64,000 nucleotides of DNA, taken from positions 8,962,149-9,026,148 of the forward strand of contig OY747721.1 in NCBI GenBank assembly GCA_963556495.2, given 5' to 3'. The DNA is from Valencia hispanica. Its lineage: Eukaryota; Chordata; Actinopteri; Cyprinodontiformes; Valenciidae. Shown piece by piece: positions 1 to 10,708 of this stretch. Position numbers and translations under genes: made by a program. Positions within the stretch are counted from its first letter, which is position 1, and the number at the start of each line of letters is the position of its first letter. The notes below the pieces were generated by a model, which was not told the origin of the DNA, ran no database searches, and saw nothing but the letters and a program-made list of their open reading frames with translations.

Positions 1-300
1 TAGTACTACTAGTAACAGCAAGGATGCACACTAGTAGTACTAGTGAAAGCCAAAATGTCCACTCGTAGTTCTAGTGGACATTTTGGGTCATACTAGTAGT
101 ACTAGTAAGCTTAAATGAATCCCACTAGTACTACAAGTGGACATTTTTGATATCACTAGTACTACTTGTAAGGGCCAGAGCAACCACTAGAAGCACTAGT
201 TGGGGTATTTAGGATCTTACGAGTGCTACTAGTGAAGGCAAAAATGTCCACTAGTAGTACAAGTACGGGTCCAACTGTCCACTAGTATCACTACTCAAAT
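1..300. repeat. Degenerate ACTAGT-rich tandem repeat, left block
   Basis: The motif ACTAGTNNNACTAGT (two 6-bp palindromes spaced by 3 bp) recurs about every 40-50 bp with spacers such as AAAATGTCCA and GGACATTTT. The copies are degenerate and the array runs off the left window edge. It shares the core with the arrays at 795-1830 and 1830-2905 but is not in the strict 30-bp register. Confidence 0.85.
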
Positions 301-794
301 TAATTCAATAAAAATGCTAATTAGGAGGTGTGGACAGCATGCACTGAAACTTCTTGCTATTGGCTCTTCAGAAAGAATTGCACTCAGCCAAAATGTAACC
401 CTATAAAGCCTGATGAACTTTCACTGTTGTTGGCAATAACAATAATGAAAATTAATAATATAATTAAAAATAACTATTATATATGTACTATATACATAAT
501 GAATTAAGTCATACTAATATATGTCTGAGAGGAAAATGATTAATGATTATGTTATAGGCATCTCTTTCTTATCATGAGGAAGTTTAAGCTGCGACAGTAA
601 ATAACAGCTAGTGCTAATTGGGAAAGAAAAAAATTTAATTGTAACTGGTAGTCTTACCTTTTTACATAACCTCTAATGGTTGTTTGTTGATTATATAATG
701 AATTTGACATTCAGATTCAAGTGTATGCCTATGCTTCATAATTATTCACTGTCCTTAACACTTAAAATACTCTTTTGGAAACATGATGTCAATT
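301..794. other. AT-rich spacer between minisatellite blocks
   Basis: About 490 bp of AT-rich sequence with no ACTAGT core, no convincing reading frame and no transposon terminus that I recognise. It separates two blocks of the same minisatellite family, so it could be an insertion into the array or an unamplified island. Confidence 0.5.
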
Positions 795-1830
795 GATTTT
801 GGTGCCCACTAGTGGCCTGTTAATGTCCACTAGTAGCACTTAATGGCCACTAGTGCTACAAGTGGGCATTTTGAGGCCACTAGTACAACTAGTGGGCACT
901 TAACGGCCACTAGTATCACTAGTAGCCACATAGTGCCCACAAGTAGCACTAGTGGGCATTTTGAGGCCACTAGTAGGACTAGTGGGCACTTAACGGCCAC
1001 TAGTACCACTAGTAGGCACATAGCGGCCACTAGAACCACTAGTAGGCACATAGCGGCCACTAGTACCACTAGTGGGCATTTTGAGGCCAGTAGTAGAACT
1101 AGTAGGCACATAGCGGCCACTAGTAGCACTAGTAGCACTAAGCTTAGAAGCCACTAGTAGCACTAGTGGGAATTTAACGGCCACTAGTACCACTAGTGGC
1201 CATTTTGATGCTACCAGTAGAACTAGTGGGCACTTAACTACCACTAGTAGGCACATAGCGGCCACTAGTACCACTAGTGGGCATTTTGAGGCCACTAGTA
1301 GAACTAGTAGGCACATAGCGGCCACTAGTAGCACTAAGCTTAGAAGCCACTAGTAGCACTAGTGGGCACTTAACGGCCACTAGTACCACTAGTAGGCATT
1401 TTGAGGCCACTAGTAGAACTAGTGGGAACTTAACGGCCACTAGTACCACTAGTAGGCACATTGCGGCCACTAGTAGTACTAGTAGCACTAAGGTTAGAAG
1501 CCACTAGTAGGCACATAGCGGCCACTAGTAGAACTAGTAGCACTAAGCTTAGAAGCCACTAGTAGCACTAGTGGGCGCTTAACGGCCACTAGTAGTACTA
1601 GTAGCACTAAGCTTAGAAGCCAGTAGTAGCACTAGTGGGTACTTAACGGCCACTAGTAGGCACACAGCGGCCACTAGTAGCACTAAGCTTAGAAGCCACT
1701 AGTAGCACTAGTGGGCACTTAACGGCCACTAGTACCACTAGTGGGCATTTTGAGGCCACTAGTAGCACTAGTGGGCACTTAACGGCCACTAGTACTACGA
1801 GTGGGCATTTCTGTACCGCTAGTGCTACTA
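795..1830. repeat. 30-bp minisatellite with paired ACTAGT palindromes
   Basis: About 34 copies of a 30-bp unit, GGCCACTAGTNNNACTAGTG plus a 10-bp variable arm. The register is exact over long stretches: GGCCAC begins at 845, 875, 905, 965, 995, 1025, 1055 and 1115. Arms fall into classes ending CTTAACG, TTTTGAG or CATAGCG, plus a variant carrying CTAAGCTTAG. Classes recur in blocks, suggesting a higher-order repeat. Because 30 is a multiple of three, several frames on both strands stay open as decapeptide repeats (102, 104 and 114 codons). I do not regard those as genes. Confidence 0.95.
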
Positions 1831-2905
1831 TTGACATCATAAATTTCTACTAGTTAACATCTAGTGCTGCATTAGTAGTACTAGTAGCATACAGATGTCA
1901 ACTAGTGCAAAGTTTTGCCTCACTAGTAAGACGTAGCTGTCCTACTAGTATGTCAAATTTGTCCTACTAGTGTGCAGAAATGTCTCACATGTTACAGAAA
2001 TGTTGCACTAGTAGTGTGTAGTCACGCACTAGTAGTGTGCAATTGCATACTAGTGGTAAGCTAGTTGAGAACTAGTGATGGGCAGATGCGCACTAGTACA
2101 GCCAAAGCCTTTTCATGTGACGTTTAGAAGCTCACTTGTGAGAACAACTTTCTTCTACTAGTTACCCTAGTAAAAAACAAAACCTTGCCACTAGTAACAC
2201 TAGTGAGCATTTTTGATCTCACTAGTACTACTAGTAAGGTGTAAAAGTCCCCTACTTGTGCTACTAGTGGATATTTTGCCACTTACTAGTGCTACTAGTA
2301 CACATTTTGGCCCTTACTAATAGTACTAGTAGAGTAAAACATGCCTCACTAGTAGCACTAGTAGACATGTTGGCCTTTTCTTGTAGTACTATTAATATGA
2401 TAAAAGTCTCACTAGTGCTACTAGTAGACTGTCTGGCTTTTACTAGTTTTACTAGTAAGGTAAAACACATCCTCACTAGTACCACTAGTGGATATTTTAG
2501 CTTTCACTAGTACTACTAGTGAGCATCTTCGTTGTTACTAGTAGTACTAGTAAGAAAAAAACCACCCCACTAGTTCTACTAGTGGACATTTTGTCTCTTA
2601 CCAGTACATTTAGTGAGGTCAAAATGCCTTACTAGTGCTACTAGTCGGTATTTTTGCGCTACTAGTAGGGTTCAGGAGGCTACTAGTGCGTGACACATGC
2701 CTACTAGTTGGGTCTAGTAGTGTCACTAGTGCTGCACAGTAGTTTACTAGTAAGGTTTGATTGCATACTAGTAGTCCAAAAGTGGCACTAGTAGTGGAAA
2801 AAACGTGACAAGTAAGACACAGTCGTTATACTAGTGCACCCTAGTCGTTATACTAGTCTGCCAAATTGTCTTACTAGTGAGGATGAAGTGTGTACTAGTA
2901 CATGG
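1831..2905. repeat. Degenerate ACTAGT-rich tandem repeat, right block
   Basis: The same ACTAGTNNNACTAGT core continues with longer, more variable spacers (roughly 40-50 bp period). Examples are arms with AAAACATGCC and ATATTTTGCC. The periodicity decays toward 2900, where single ACTAGT sites remain. The 73-codon frames on both strands here are by-products of the repeat. Confidence 0.85.
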
Positions 2906-2974
2906 ATTTAAAGTTGGATATCAAAGATATCTAATAAATGCTCAAACGGCTTTCCATATCCCTGCACCTGTTTA

Positions 2975-3690
2975 AGGCAATCATCCCTGGTATAGTAGGG
3001 CTGTACGTCGCAAATAGTTTTCTCATTGCTGAAAGGTTGCTCAGACGCTGATTGAAATAGAGGAGAAATCATGTGACGTGACTGCATCAGTGATAAAGTC
3101 TACAGTAACTTTCCATGTTCTAACTTCTACATACAGCGGTAATTGGGCATTTAAAGAGAAGCAAGCAAAAAGCACTTGGACAATTGATAATGCCAACACA
3201 GCTCTGAGGGCATAAATGCGGTTTCTGAGTGTAAACACAGGTCGCACAGGTGATGTTGGAGCATTTTTGTCGTGGAAAGTGACGTTAGAGGCTAAAACTC
3301 TGGTTATTTCTGTCAACACGCAGAACCTTAAAACGGTGAAAACGCATATCTTCACTTTGGCCAGAGTTTTCAGAAAGATTCTTTTTCGGTGCCGTAAATC
3401 TGCGTTTTCGTGTGGATGACAGGCCAAATCGTAGAAACATATTTTCGTTTTGTGAGATACCCGGCTACATGTGGACAAGGCATAAGTGTTCCCTTTATTA
3501 TTTGAGCAGTGTATATGGTGCTGAAATGCTGCTCTGCATAACCTGTGAAACTCATGGAGAGACTTATGATATACCTCATGGGGAGAACTTGTTGCAAACA
3601 ATACTGTGGATGCTGATAATGATGACAATAAAGACAAAGGTTTTTAAAATGTCTCCACTTTTGTGTCCATATAAAGCACTATGACGAGGT
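2975..3690. mobile_element. Possible DNA-transposon/MITE remnant
   Basis: The stretch around 3390-3480 (GTTTTCGTGTGGATGACAGG, then CCGGCTACATGTGGACAAGG) resembles terminal sequences of non-autonomous fish DNA transposons as I remember them. I could not pair it with a second inverted terminus or a TSD. A 198-codon minus-strand frame (3041-3637) crosses the region but has no motif I recognise. Call is tentative. Confidence 0.25.
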
Positions 3691-3699
3691 GTATGTTAA

Positions 3700-4910
3700 A
3701 ATGCCAAAACAAATCCTACAGTTAAATATATTTGAGTTGGTATAACTGACATAAATACTGGCATCACAGAAAAGTAGCTTGAACAAGTGCTTTAGATTTG
3801 AAAACATTTAGTTTAACTTTAATGTTGGTTTGCTGAATCCATAGCACTTAGCATATTTTACTCCCTATTAATCTTTACAAATTTGTCATATTTTCCCAGG
3901 GGTCCACAACCTGCACGCTATATAATCTGAAAATAGAAATAAATGTAGGCTTTTTAGATCCTTTTTCATATTTAAATATTTATGCAATTCACTTTTATTT
4001 TGCATTTATTTAGCTATTTCTTTTATTTTAGGGATAAAATTACAAAAGTATTGTGCATTTATTAAAAATAAAAACGGCATACTCAGATTTGAGGATTGTG
4101 CAACTAAGCAAGATAAATGAAACATATTTACAGAATGTGCATGTGTAACATGAATGCTTTGTAGTTTTCAAGAGCAATTTTATTTTTCTGAGCAAACTAG
4201 TGTGCTGATTGTACTTTGAAAGTACTTTGAATATTATGCATACGTTGCATTTAAAAGCATGCACTTAAAGAATAGAAATTAAAGAATAGAAAAACAAATA
4301 TCCTCTACTGTACCACAGAAGATTTAAGTGGGGATATGCATATTTACACAAAAATAAAACAAAAGACTGTAGAATAAGAACAGATTTACAACATAACAAA
4401 AAAAGCACAGTCATATTAAAAGTACTATGGAGCTGAATTTGTTAATTTAATGAAGAAGAATGTACAAGAAACCTGATCTTCGATTCTCCCCAAGGACAGC
4501 AGGCAGCTGCATTGCAGTCCACGTGGTTCTCTGCTGTGACAACAGTCTGGCCCAGTGTTGATGCTTCGGATGGTCTGGAGGCAGAGGTTGGAGAACTTCA
4601 AAGGTCCAAATTAAGTAAAGAGTACCCCTCACATGGCAGAAGAGATTCTAGAAAAAAAGAAAAACAGCTTAGGAACACAAGCAGCATGTAGTTGCAGAGC
4701 AAACAGTAAAATACAGAGCCTACCCCCAGCTCTTAGTAGTGATGACGTTATGGGCTATTTAAAAAATCCTTGGCATCCTCCCAAACATGATTACTTCTCC
4801 CTCAGTAAGTCAGGCAGCATTGGAGGGGACTGTAGAACCATATTTGTGTTTGGACTGTTTTGGTTCAGTCTAGCTTTCGGAATTATCAAAAATATTAGCT
4901 TAATCTAAAC
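3700..4910. other. Unrecognised AT-rich sequence
   Basis: No gene or complete mobile element recognised. 4045-4140 is a diverged dispersed repeat that reappears at 63775-63870. 4450-4900 has slightly higher GC and short frames on both strands, none with a recognisable domain. Confidence 0.5.
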
Positions 4911-4917
4911 CTTCAAC

Positions 4918-5945
4918 TTGTATGTTGGACCCAATCCCAACCAAGTTATTTAAGGAAATGTTCACTTTGGTTACTGGCCCCATTTTAGGTAGGATAAATC
5001 TATCCTTAGTAAATGGATACATACCACAGGAATTTAAAGTTGCTGTAATTACACCTCTACTTAAGAAACCTTCTCTCGACCAAGATGACTTAGTTAATTA
5101 CAGACTTATATCTAACCTTCCTTTCTTATCTAAAATCTTTGAGAAAATAGTTACTAATCAAGTATGTGAGCATCTAAACAGTAACTACCTGTAAAAATCA
5201 GTTTTAGCTTCCCTTCATTGGCTCCCTGTTAAATCCAGAATGGAATGTAAGGTCCTCCTTCTTACATATAATGCCCTTCCTAATCAAGCTCCATCATACA
5301 TCAGAGATCTGATTGTTCCATGTGTTCCCAACAGAGCACTTCAGTCTCAGACTGCAGGTTACTGGTGGTTCCTAGTAGAATGGGAGGCAGATCTTTTAGT
5401 TATCAGCCTCCTGCCCTGTGGAACCACCAGTTGCATTATGTGCTGTTAACTTTATTTTTTCTCAGTGTTTTTCACTCCATAGAAGCTACACCTGGTCTGG
5501 TATCCTGCTTAGCTGCAATGCCCTGTTGGATCGGGGGCATTCCAGTCACTGAGCATCCTCTGTGTCCTCTTATCAATGTTTTACTTTCCTTAATATGGAA
5601 AGTACTCTTACATCAGTTATTTTTGTTCTTTCTGTACTTCTGCTTTGTCTTCTCAAAACCCTAGACAGTCGTGGCAGATGAGCCAGGTTCTGCTGGAGGT
5701 TTCTTCCTGTTAAATAGGAATTTTTCCTCTCTACTGTCGCTACATGCTTGCTCAGTATGAGGGATTGCTGAGGGATTGCTGTGGTTGAAGTCTGCATCAA
5801 CGGGGCACAACTGCCAGTCAATGACTCAATGTAATCTGCTGGGATTCCTTACATAGAAAACTAGCTGAACCTTTAAACTGATTGGAATGTTTATATTGAA
5901 ATGACTTTCTTGTAAAGTGCCTTGAGATGACATCAGTTGTTGTTA
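4918..5945 (+). mobile_element. L2/Maui-like LINE, 5'-truncated and internally deleted
   Basis: Starts in the region just upstream of the reverse-transcriptase palm: LDPIPTKLFKE, then VITPLLKKPSLD, then SNLPFLSKIFEKIV (frame 4922-5194). Without any palm motif it passes at about 5195 into the post-RT C-terminal motif LHWLPVKSRMECKVLLL, followed by the L2 3' UTR (CATAGAAGCTACACCTGGTC; a GAGGGATTGCTG motif near 5757; AAAGTGCCTTGAGATGACAT). The catalytic YADD region is therefore missing. No clean target-site duplication or simple-repeat tail was found. Family assignment rests on remembered L2 motifs. Confidence 0.8.
4922..5430 (+). pseudogene. L2 reverse-transcriptase ORF2 fragment lacking the palm domain
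   Basis: Two LINE ORF2 segments are fused. 4922-5194 (90 codons, stop at 5192) encodes the RT fingers region, with PIPTKLFKE and NLPFLSKIFEKIV as landmarks; the usual NYRPISNLPF motif reads NYRLISNLPF here. 5200-5430 encodes the C-terminal LHWLPV segment in a different frame. The roughly 200-residue palm between them (motifs A to C, including YADD) is absent, so the product could not be an active polymerase. The neighbouring 3' UTR belongs to the same element. Confidence 0.75.
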
Positions 5946-6305
5946 CACAAAAAGACTCACCATCGTCCATTATCAAATCCACCACAGCAGCAGCTGTGGA
6001 AGGCCTCTTTCCCTCCAATTGCTCTCCGGTCGGTTGGCATAATGCCATCTATTTGCTCTAACTACTTTCAAGTCTTTCGGCTGCAGTAATCGGACTTCAG
6101 CTTTCTCAATTTCTCTTGGAATTGCTTCAGTGTGCTGGTTGCCTTCTGATGTCGCTTTTTAGTCCCTCCTTGGCCCTGATAGAACCACAGCGAAGTTGGT
6201 ACTAAAAATGGGATCAGCTCGACCTGACTCAGCCCGACTTCTGCTAGAGGAAAAGCCATGGAACCAGGGCTGAGTTCGGCTGAGCCGGGCTGAGTAGGTA
6301 CTAGT
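5946..6305 (-). pseudogene. Myb/SANT-like transposon protein fragment (PIF/Harbinger-like)
   Basis: On the minus strand, EKLRKLKSDY is followed after a disruption by NRPTGEQLEGKRPSTAAAVV. This resembles the Myb/SANT-like DNA-binding domain of fish PIF/Harbinger-associated proteins (KIKKLK.DYR...YGHRP) as I recall that family. The sequence is spread over two overlapping frames (about 5818-6048 and 6068-6508) and contains stops, so it is broken. The 6190-6300 part, bounded by GGTACTA motifs, may be a separate small element. Moderate to low confidence in the family. Confidence 0.4.
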
Positions 6306-6310
6306 TCAAA

Positions 6311-6560
6311 AGGGCCATAAAATGAATGAATGGGGTACCCATGAGCTGTCCTCAGGACTGTAGCCCTCCCAATTAATGAGGCACTGATAGCCATGACCTC
6401 GCTTATGGGAGTCCACGATCCGTCAGACAGTGTAAGCTGGGTGCCCCTCAGTGTCTTGGGTGGTTGGAGGGGTCTCGGCCAGACGGAAAAAAGTACTGGT
6501 ATGCACAAGCTTTATCTGGGAGGAATGTGGGATGAATGTTGAGACTGGAAGGAATGTTGA
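6311..6560 (-). pseudogene. Ty3/gypsy pol C-terminus with chromodomain, remnant
   Basis: Reading the minus strand from about 6540 downward gives an integrase C-terminal tail (KLVHTSTFFRLAETPP) followed by EGHPAYTV, a stop codon, RIVDSHKRGHGY, and then INWEGYSPEDSSWVP. The last block is the chromodomain signature of vertebrate Ty3/gypsy chromoviruses (typically LVDWEGYGPEERSWVP). Chromodomains guide integration to particular chromatin. One in-frame stop separates the two halves and nothing upstream in pol is recognisable. An 18-bp direct duplication (GAATGTTGAGACTGGAAG) sits at about 6535-6571. Confidence 0.7.
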
Positions 6561-6572
6561 GACTGGAAGGAA

Positions 6573-7447
6573 AAATGCACAAAAGTAAGACTGATGATGG
6601 GAGACAATTTACAGGAAATAGACTATCGGAATATCTTTTGCTGACAACCAAAGGTTCTGTCTAAGTGAATACTGGGGTGCTGGTGTCCTGCATTGGTGTA
6701 ATGCTAGACATGACTGCAACAACTGATGTTGTGGTGAATGGATGTTACTGAAATCTCCTTTTCATCTGAGGAAAACAAGGGGGGTTGATGACCAAGGGAT
6801 GCTTTAAATGGTGAAAGTCCGGTAGCTGTGGAAACATGAGAATTGTGACAGGAGAATTTGGTGGTGTGATAAGTCTAGATCTGACAAAGGTTGGAGGAAG
6901 GTTCAGTTGGAAGGACTGGTGCCAGGATTGGGTTTTTTTATGTTGTGGGGAGGGGGAAGTTAAATTGGTGTTGGAACCTTATCACTGTCATCTGGTGAAT
7001 GCTGAAGAGAGATAGCATTGGGTTTAATGTTCCTGGATCCTGGGCGCAAAGTTATGGTAAGGTTAAATCAGGAAAAGAACAATGACCAACGCGACTGACT
7101 GGAGTTAAAACGTTTAGCTGACTGAAAATGAGAAAGATTGTTTTGATCTGTCTAAACCAGTACTGGATGTTCAGCACCATCCAGCCAGTGATGCCACTCC
7201 TCCAAGGCTAACTTGATTTAAGCTCCCAGTCCCCAACATCATAATTCAGCTCATGGAAATCTCCATCAACCGCAGCTGAGAGCTTGAACTGGTGCCTTCA
7301 GTGTGCCGTTCAGTGGTTCACCTGTGGAACTGATGTTAAAGCATAGCATAGCCACCACAAAAACCAAACCCCAGACTCATAACAATTCTGTTTCCTATCT
7401 TTGTGGACTCGTGAGTTTTAACCAAATCTTGCCTGATTCCAAATCCT
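6573..7447. other. Unrecognised sequence upstream of Rex3
   Basis: No gene seen. It may include diverged gypsy sequence belonging with the chromodomain fragment, but no domain is readable. 7262-7395 is a dispersed repeat shared with 18470-18572 (GCTTGAACTGGTGCC...CACCTGTGGAA...CCACCACAAAAACCAAA). Confidence 0.4.
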
Positions 7448-7455
7448 GCATTCCT
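7448..7455 (+). repeat. Target-site duplication, left (GCATTCCT)
   Basis: GCATTCCT immediately precedes the 5' end of the Rex3 copy and is repeated exactly at 10709-10716 after its (ATGG)n tail. Confidence 0.8.
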
Positions 7456-7620
7456 CCCTGGGCTGCCACCTTATCGTGGTGGAGGGGTTTGAGTGTCCCA
7501 ATGATCCTAGGAGCTATGTTGTCGGGGGCTTTTTGCTCCTGGTAGGGTCACCCATGGGAATTTGGTTCTAGGTGAGGGATCAGACAAAGTGCAGCCCAAA
7601 ATACCCCTATGATGAACAAA
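7456..7620 (+). promoter_or_regulatory. Rex3 5' leader with stem-loop potential
   Basis: The first bases contain CCACC-TTATCGT-GGTGG, a perfect 5-bp stem with a 7-nt loop, and further on GGGGGCTTTTTGCTCC, another hairpin. RTE-clade elements must carry internal promoter activity here, and some families start with HDV-like ribozymes; whether this one does is not established. Copy 2 lacks this leader. Confidence 0.4.
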
Positions 7621-7732
7621 ATAATTGGATCCAGTGTTCCCTTGCCCGGACGCGGGTCACCGGGGCCCCCCTCTGGAGCCAGGCCTGGAGGCGGGGCATG
7701 TTGGTGAGCGCCCGGTAGCCGGACTTTTACCC

Positions 7733-10663
7733 ATGGGGCCCGGTCGGGCTTAGCCCGAAGAGGTTACATGGGTCCCCCTTCCCATGAGCTCACCACCTGT
7801 GGGAGGGGCCATAGGTGTCGGGTGCTGTGCAGGATGGGCGGGGGCCGAAGGTGGGGACCTTGGCGGTACGATCCTTGGCTGCAGAAGCTGGCTTTCGGGA
7901 TGTGGAACGTCACCTCTCTGGTGGGGAAGGAGCCGGAGCTGGTGTGCGAGGTTGAGAGGTTTCGACTGGACGCGCGGCTCTGGCGCTGGAACCCGTCTCC
8001 TCAAGAGGGGTTGGACTCTCTTCCACTCTGGAGTTGCCCCCGCTGAGAGGGGCATATGGGGGGCAACAAGTATGCCCACCCCAGCTCGGCGCCTGTACGT
8101 TGGGGTTTACGCCGGTGAACGAGAGGGTAGCCTCCCTCCACCTACGGGTGGGGGGGACGGGTCCTGACTGTTGTTTGTGCTTACGCGCCAAACGGCAGAT
8201 CAGATTACCCACACTTTTTGGAGTCTTTGGAGGGGGTGCTGGAGAGTGCTCCTCCCGGGGACTCCCTTGTTCTGCTGGGGGACTTTAACGCTCACGTGGG
8301 CAATGACAGTGAGATCTGGAGGGGTGTGGTTGGGCGGAATGGCCTCCCCGATCTGAAGCCGAGTGGTGTCTTGTTATTGGACTTCTGTGCTCGTCATGGA
8401 TTGTCCATAACAAACACCATGTTCAAGCATAAAGGTGTCCATATGTGCACTTGGCACCAGAACACCCTAGGCCGCAGCTCGATTATCAACTTGGTTGTTG
8501 TCTCATCCAATCTGCGGCCGCATGTTTTGGACATTCGGGTGAAGAGAGGGGCTGAGCTGTCCACTGACCACTACCAGGTGATGAATCGGCTCCGATGGTG
8601 GGGGAGGACGCCGGACAGACCTGGAAGGCCCAAACGTGTTGTGAGGGTCTGGTAACGTCTGGCAGACTCTCCTGTCAAAAGTAGCTTCGACTCATACCTC
8701 CGGCAGAACTTCGAACACGTCCCGGGGGAGGCGGGGGACATTGAGTTCGAATGGACCACGTTCCGCGCCTCCATTGTCAAGGCGGCTGACTGGAGCTGTG
8801 GCCGCAAGGTGGTCGGTGCCTGTCGCGGCGGCAACCCCCAACTGTCAGGATGCTGTCAGGCTGAAGAAGGAGTCCTATCGGGTCTTTTTGGCTTGTGGGA
8901 CCCCTGAAGCAGCTGATAGGTACCGGCAGGCCAAGCAGAGTCCGGCTCGGATGGTCGCGGAGGCAAAAACTCTGGCGTGGGAGGAGTTTGGAGAGGCCAT
9001 GGAGAACGACTTCCGTACAGCTTCGAAGCGATTCTGGTCCACCATCCGGCGTCTCGGGGGGGGGGAAGCGGTCTGCCACCAACACTGTTTACAGTGGGGA
9101 TGGTGTGCTGCTGACCTCGGCGCGGGACGTTTTGGGTCAGTGGATGGAATACTTCGAAGACCTCCTCAATCCCACCGGCACGCCTTCCAATCTGGAAGCA
9201 GGGTTTGGGGACTTTGGGTCGGGCTCTCCAATCTCTGGTGCTGAGGTCACCGAGGTCCTCGGTGGCAAGGCTCCATTGGTGGATGAGATTCGGCTGGAGT
9301 TCCGGACATTGGATTGGTAGACCGGGGTGGTGGTCCCCCCTGTTTAAAAAGGGGAACAACAGAGTGTGTTCCAAATACATGGGGATCACACTTCTGAGCC
9401 TCCCTGGTAAGGTCTATTCGGGGGTTCTGGAGAGGAGGGTTCCGACAGATAGTTGAACCTCAGATCCAGGAGGAACAATGTGTTTTTTTTTCCTGGCCGT
9501 GGAACACCGGACCAGCTCTACACCCTCAGCAGGGTCCTGGAGGGTGCGTGGGAGTTCGCCCAACCGGTCTACATGTGTTTTGTGGACTTGGAGAAGGCGT
9601 TCGACCGTGTCCCTCGGGGGGCCTGTGGGGGGTGCTCTGGGAGTATGGGGTACCGGACCCCTTGATTTTGGCTGTTAGGTCCCTATACGACCGGTGCCAG
9701 AGTTTGGTTCACATTGCTGGCAATAAGTCGGGCTTGCTTCTGGTGAGAGTTGGACTCCGTCAAGATTGCCCTTTGTCACCAAACCTGTTCCTAACTTTTA
9801 TGGACGGGATTTCTAGGCGCAGCCAAGGTGATGAGGGGATCCGTTTTGGTGGCCTCAGGATCGGGTCTCTGCTTTTTGCAGATGACGTGGTCCTGCTGGC
9901 TTCATCGGAACGTGATCTACGGCTTTCGCTGGAGCGGTTCGCAGCCGAGTTTGAAGCGGCTGGGATGAAAATCAGCACCTCCAAATCCGAGGCCATGGTC
10001 TTGAGCCGGAAAAGGGTGGGGTGCCTTCTCCGGGTTGGGGATGAGGTCCTTCCCCAAGTGGAGGAGTTTAAGTATCTGGGGGTCTTGTTCACAAATGAGG
10101 GAAAAATGGAGTGGGAGATCGATAGACGGATTGGTGGGGCATCTGCAGTTATGCGGGCGCTCTACCGGCCTGTCATGGTGAAGAGAGAGCTAAGCCGAAA
10201 GGCGAAGCTCTCGATTTACCGGTCGATGTACGTTCCTACCCTCATCTATGGTCACGAACTCTGGGTGGAGACCGAAAGAACGAGATCACGGATACAAGCG
10301 GCTGAAATGAGTTTCCTCCGTATAGGGTCTGGGCGCTCCCTTAGAGATAGAGTGAGAAGCTCAGTTATCCGGAGGGGGCTCAGAGTAGAGCCGCTGCTCC
10401 TCCACATTGAGAGGAGTCAGTTGAGGTGGCTCGGGCATCTGGTCAGGATGCCTCCTGGACGCCTCTCTGGTGAGGTGTTTCGGGCACGTCCCACCGGGAG
10501 GAGGCCCAGGGAAGGCCCAGGACACGCTGGAGGGACTATGTTTCTCGGCTGGCCTGGGAGCACCTTGGGATTCCTTCCGAGGAGCTGGAACAAGTGGCTG
10601 GGGACAGGAAAGTCTGGGTGTCCTTGCTCAAGCTGCTGCCCTCGCGACCCGACCCCAGATAAG
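7733..10663 (+). pseudogene. Rex3 endonuclease-reverse transcriptase, frameshifted
   Basis: Homologous throughout to the intact protein at 34918-38097, but the frame changes repeatedly. A 20-bp loss near 7970 disrupts the start of the endonuclease. The endonuclease core ([17 protein letters not shown]) is open in 8218-8655, which ends in a TAA where copy 2 reads CWERLAE. A 12-bp deletion at 9255 and a roughly 70-bp deletion at 9302 remove part of the RT fingers. The rest of the RT with palm and thumb is open in 9548-10738 ([25 protein letters not shown]). The motif B glutamine-glycine has become RQD (LRQDCPLSP), so even the open part lacks a conserved glycine. An APE-type endonuclease would nick target DNA and the RT would copy RNA there, but this copy cannot encode either intact. 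Confidence 0.88.
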
Positions 10664-10676
10664 CGGAAGACAATGG

Positions 10677-10708
10677 ATGGATGGATGGATGGATGGATGG
10701 ATGGATGG
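10677..10708 (+). repeat. (ATGG)n tail of Rex3 copy 1
   Basis: Eight tandem ATGG units between the Rex3 3' terminus and the right-hand target-site duplication. It is the element's own 3' tail. Confidence 0.9.

Larger units (their letters stand above)
7456..10708 (+). mobile_element. Full-length Rex3 (RTE clade) retrotransposon, copy 1
   Basis: A 3253-bp element starting CCCTGGGCTGCCACCTTATC, with a 5' leader of about 200 bp, AP-endonuclease and RT homology, a very short 3' UTR (GATAAGCGGAAGACA) and an (ATGG)n tail. The tandem GATG-type tail with almost no 3' UTR is characteristic of Rex3. Exact 8-bp target-site duplications flank it, so both ends are defined by the sequence itself. Compared with copy 2 (34.9-38.1 kb) it is slightly shorter, with deletions at about 7970, 9255 and 9302, and it is coding-dead. 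Confidence 0.9.

Noticed and set aside
795..1830. Evenly spaced repeats resembling a CRISPR array
   Set aside because: There are no unique spacers; whole 30-bp units repeat head to tail, and the window is eukaryotic with no cas genes.
830..1840. Overlapping frames of 65-114 codons on both strands
   Set aside because: They are decapeptide readings of the 30-bp minisatellite, open only because the period is a multiple of three and the unit lacks stops.
3041..3637. 198-codon minus-strand frame
   Set aside because: No recognisable domain, overlapped by open frames on the plus strand, and the region looks transposon-derived; not enough to call a gene.
7768..8655. Separate genes from the many frames in the Rex3 5' half
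   Set aside because: All align to pieces of one Rex3 protein in shifted frames or to its complement.
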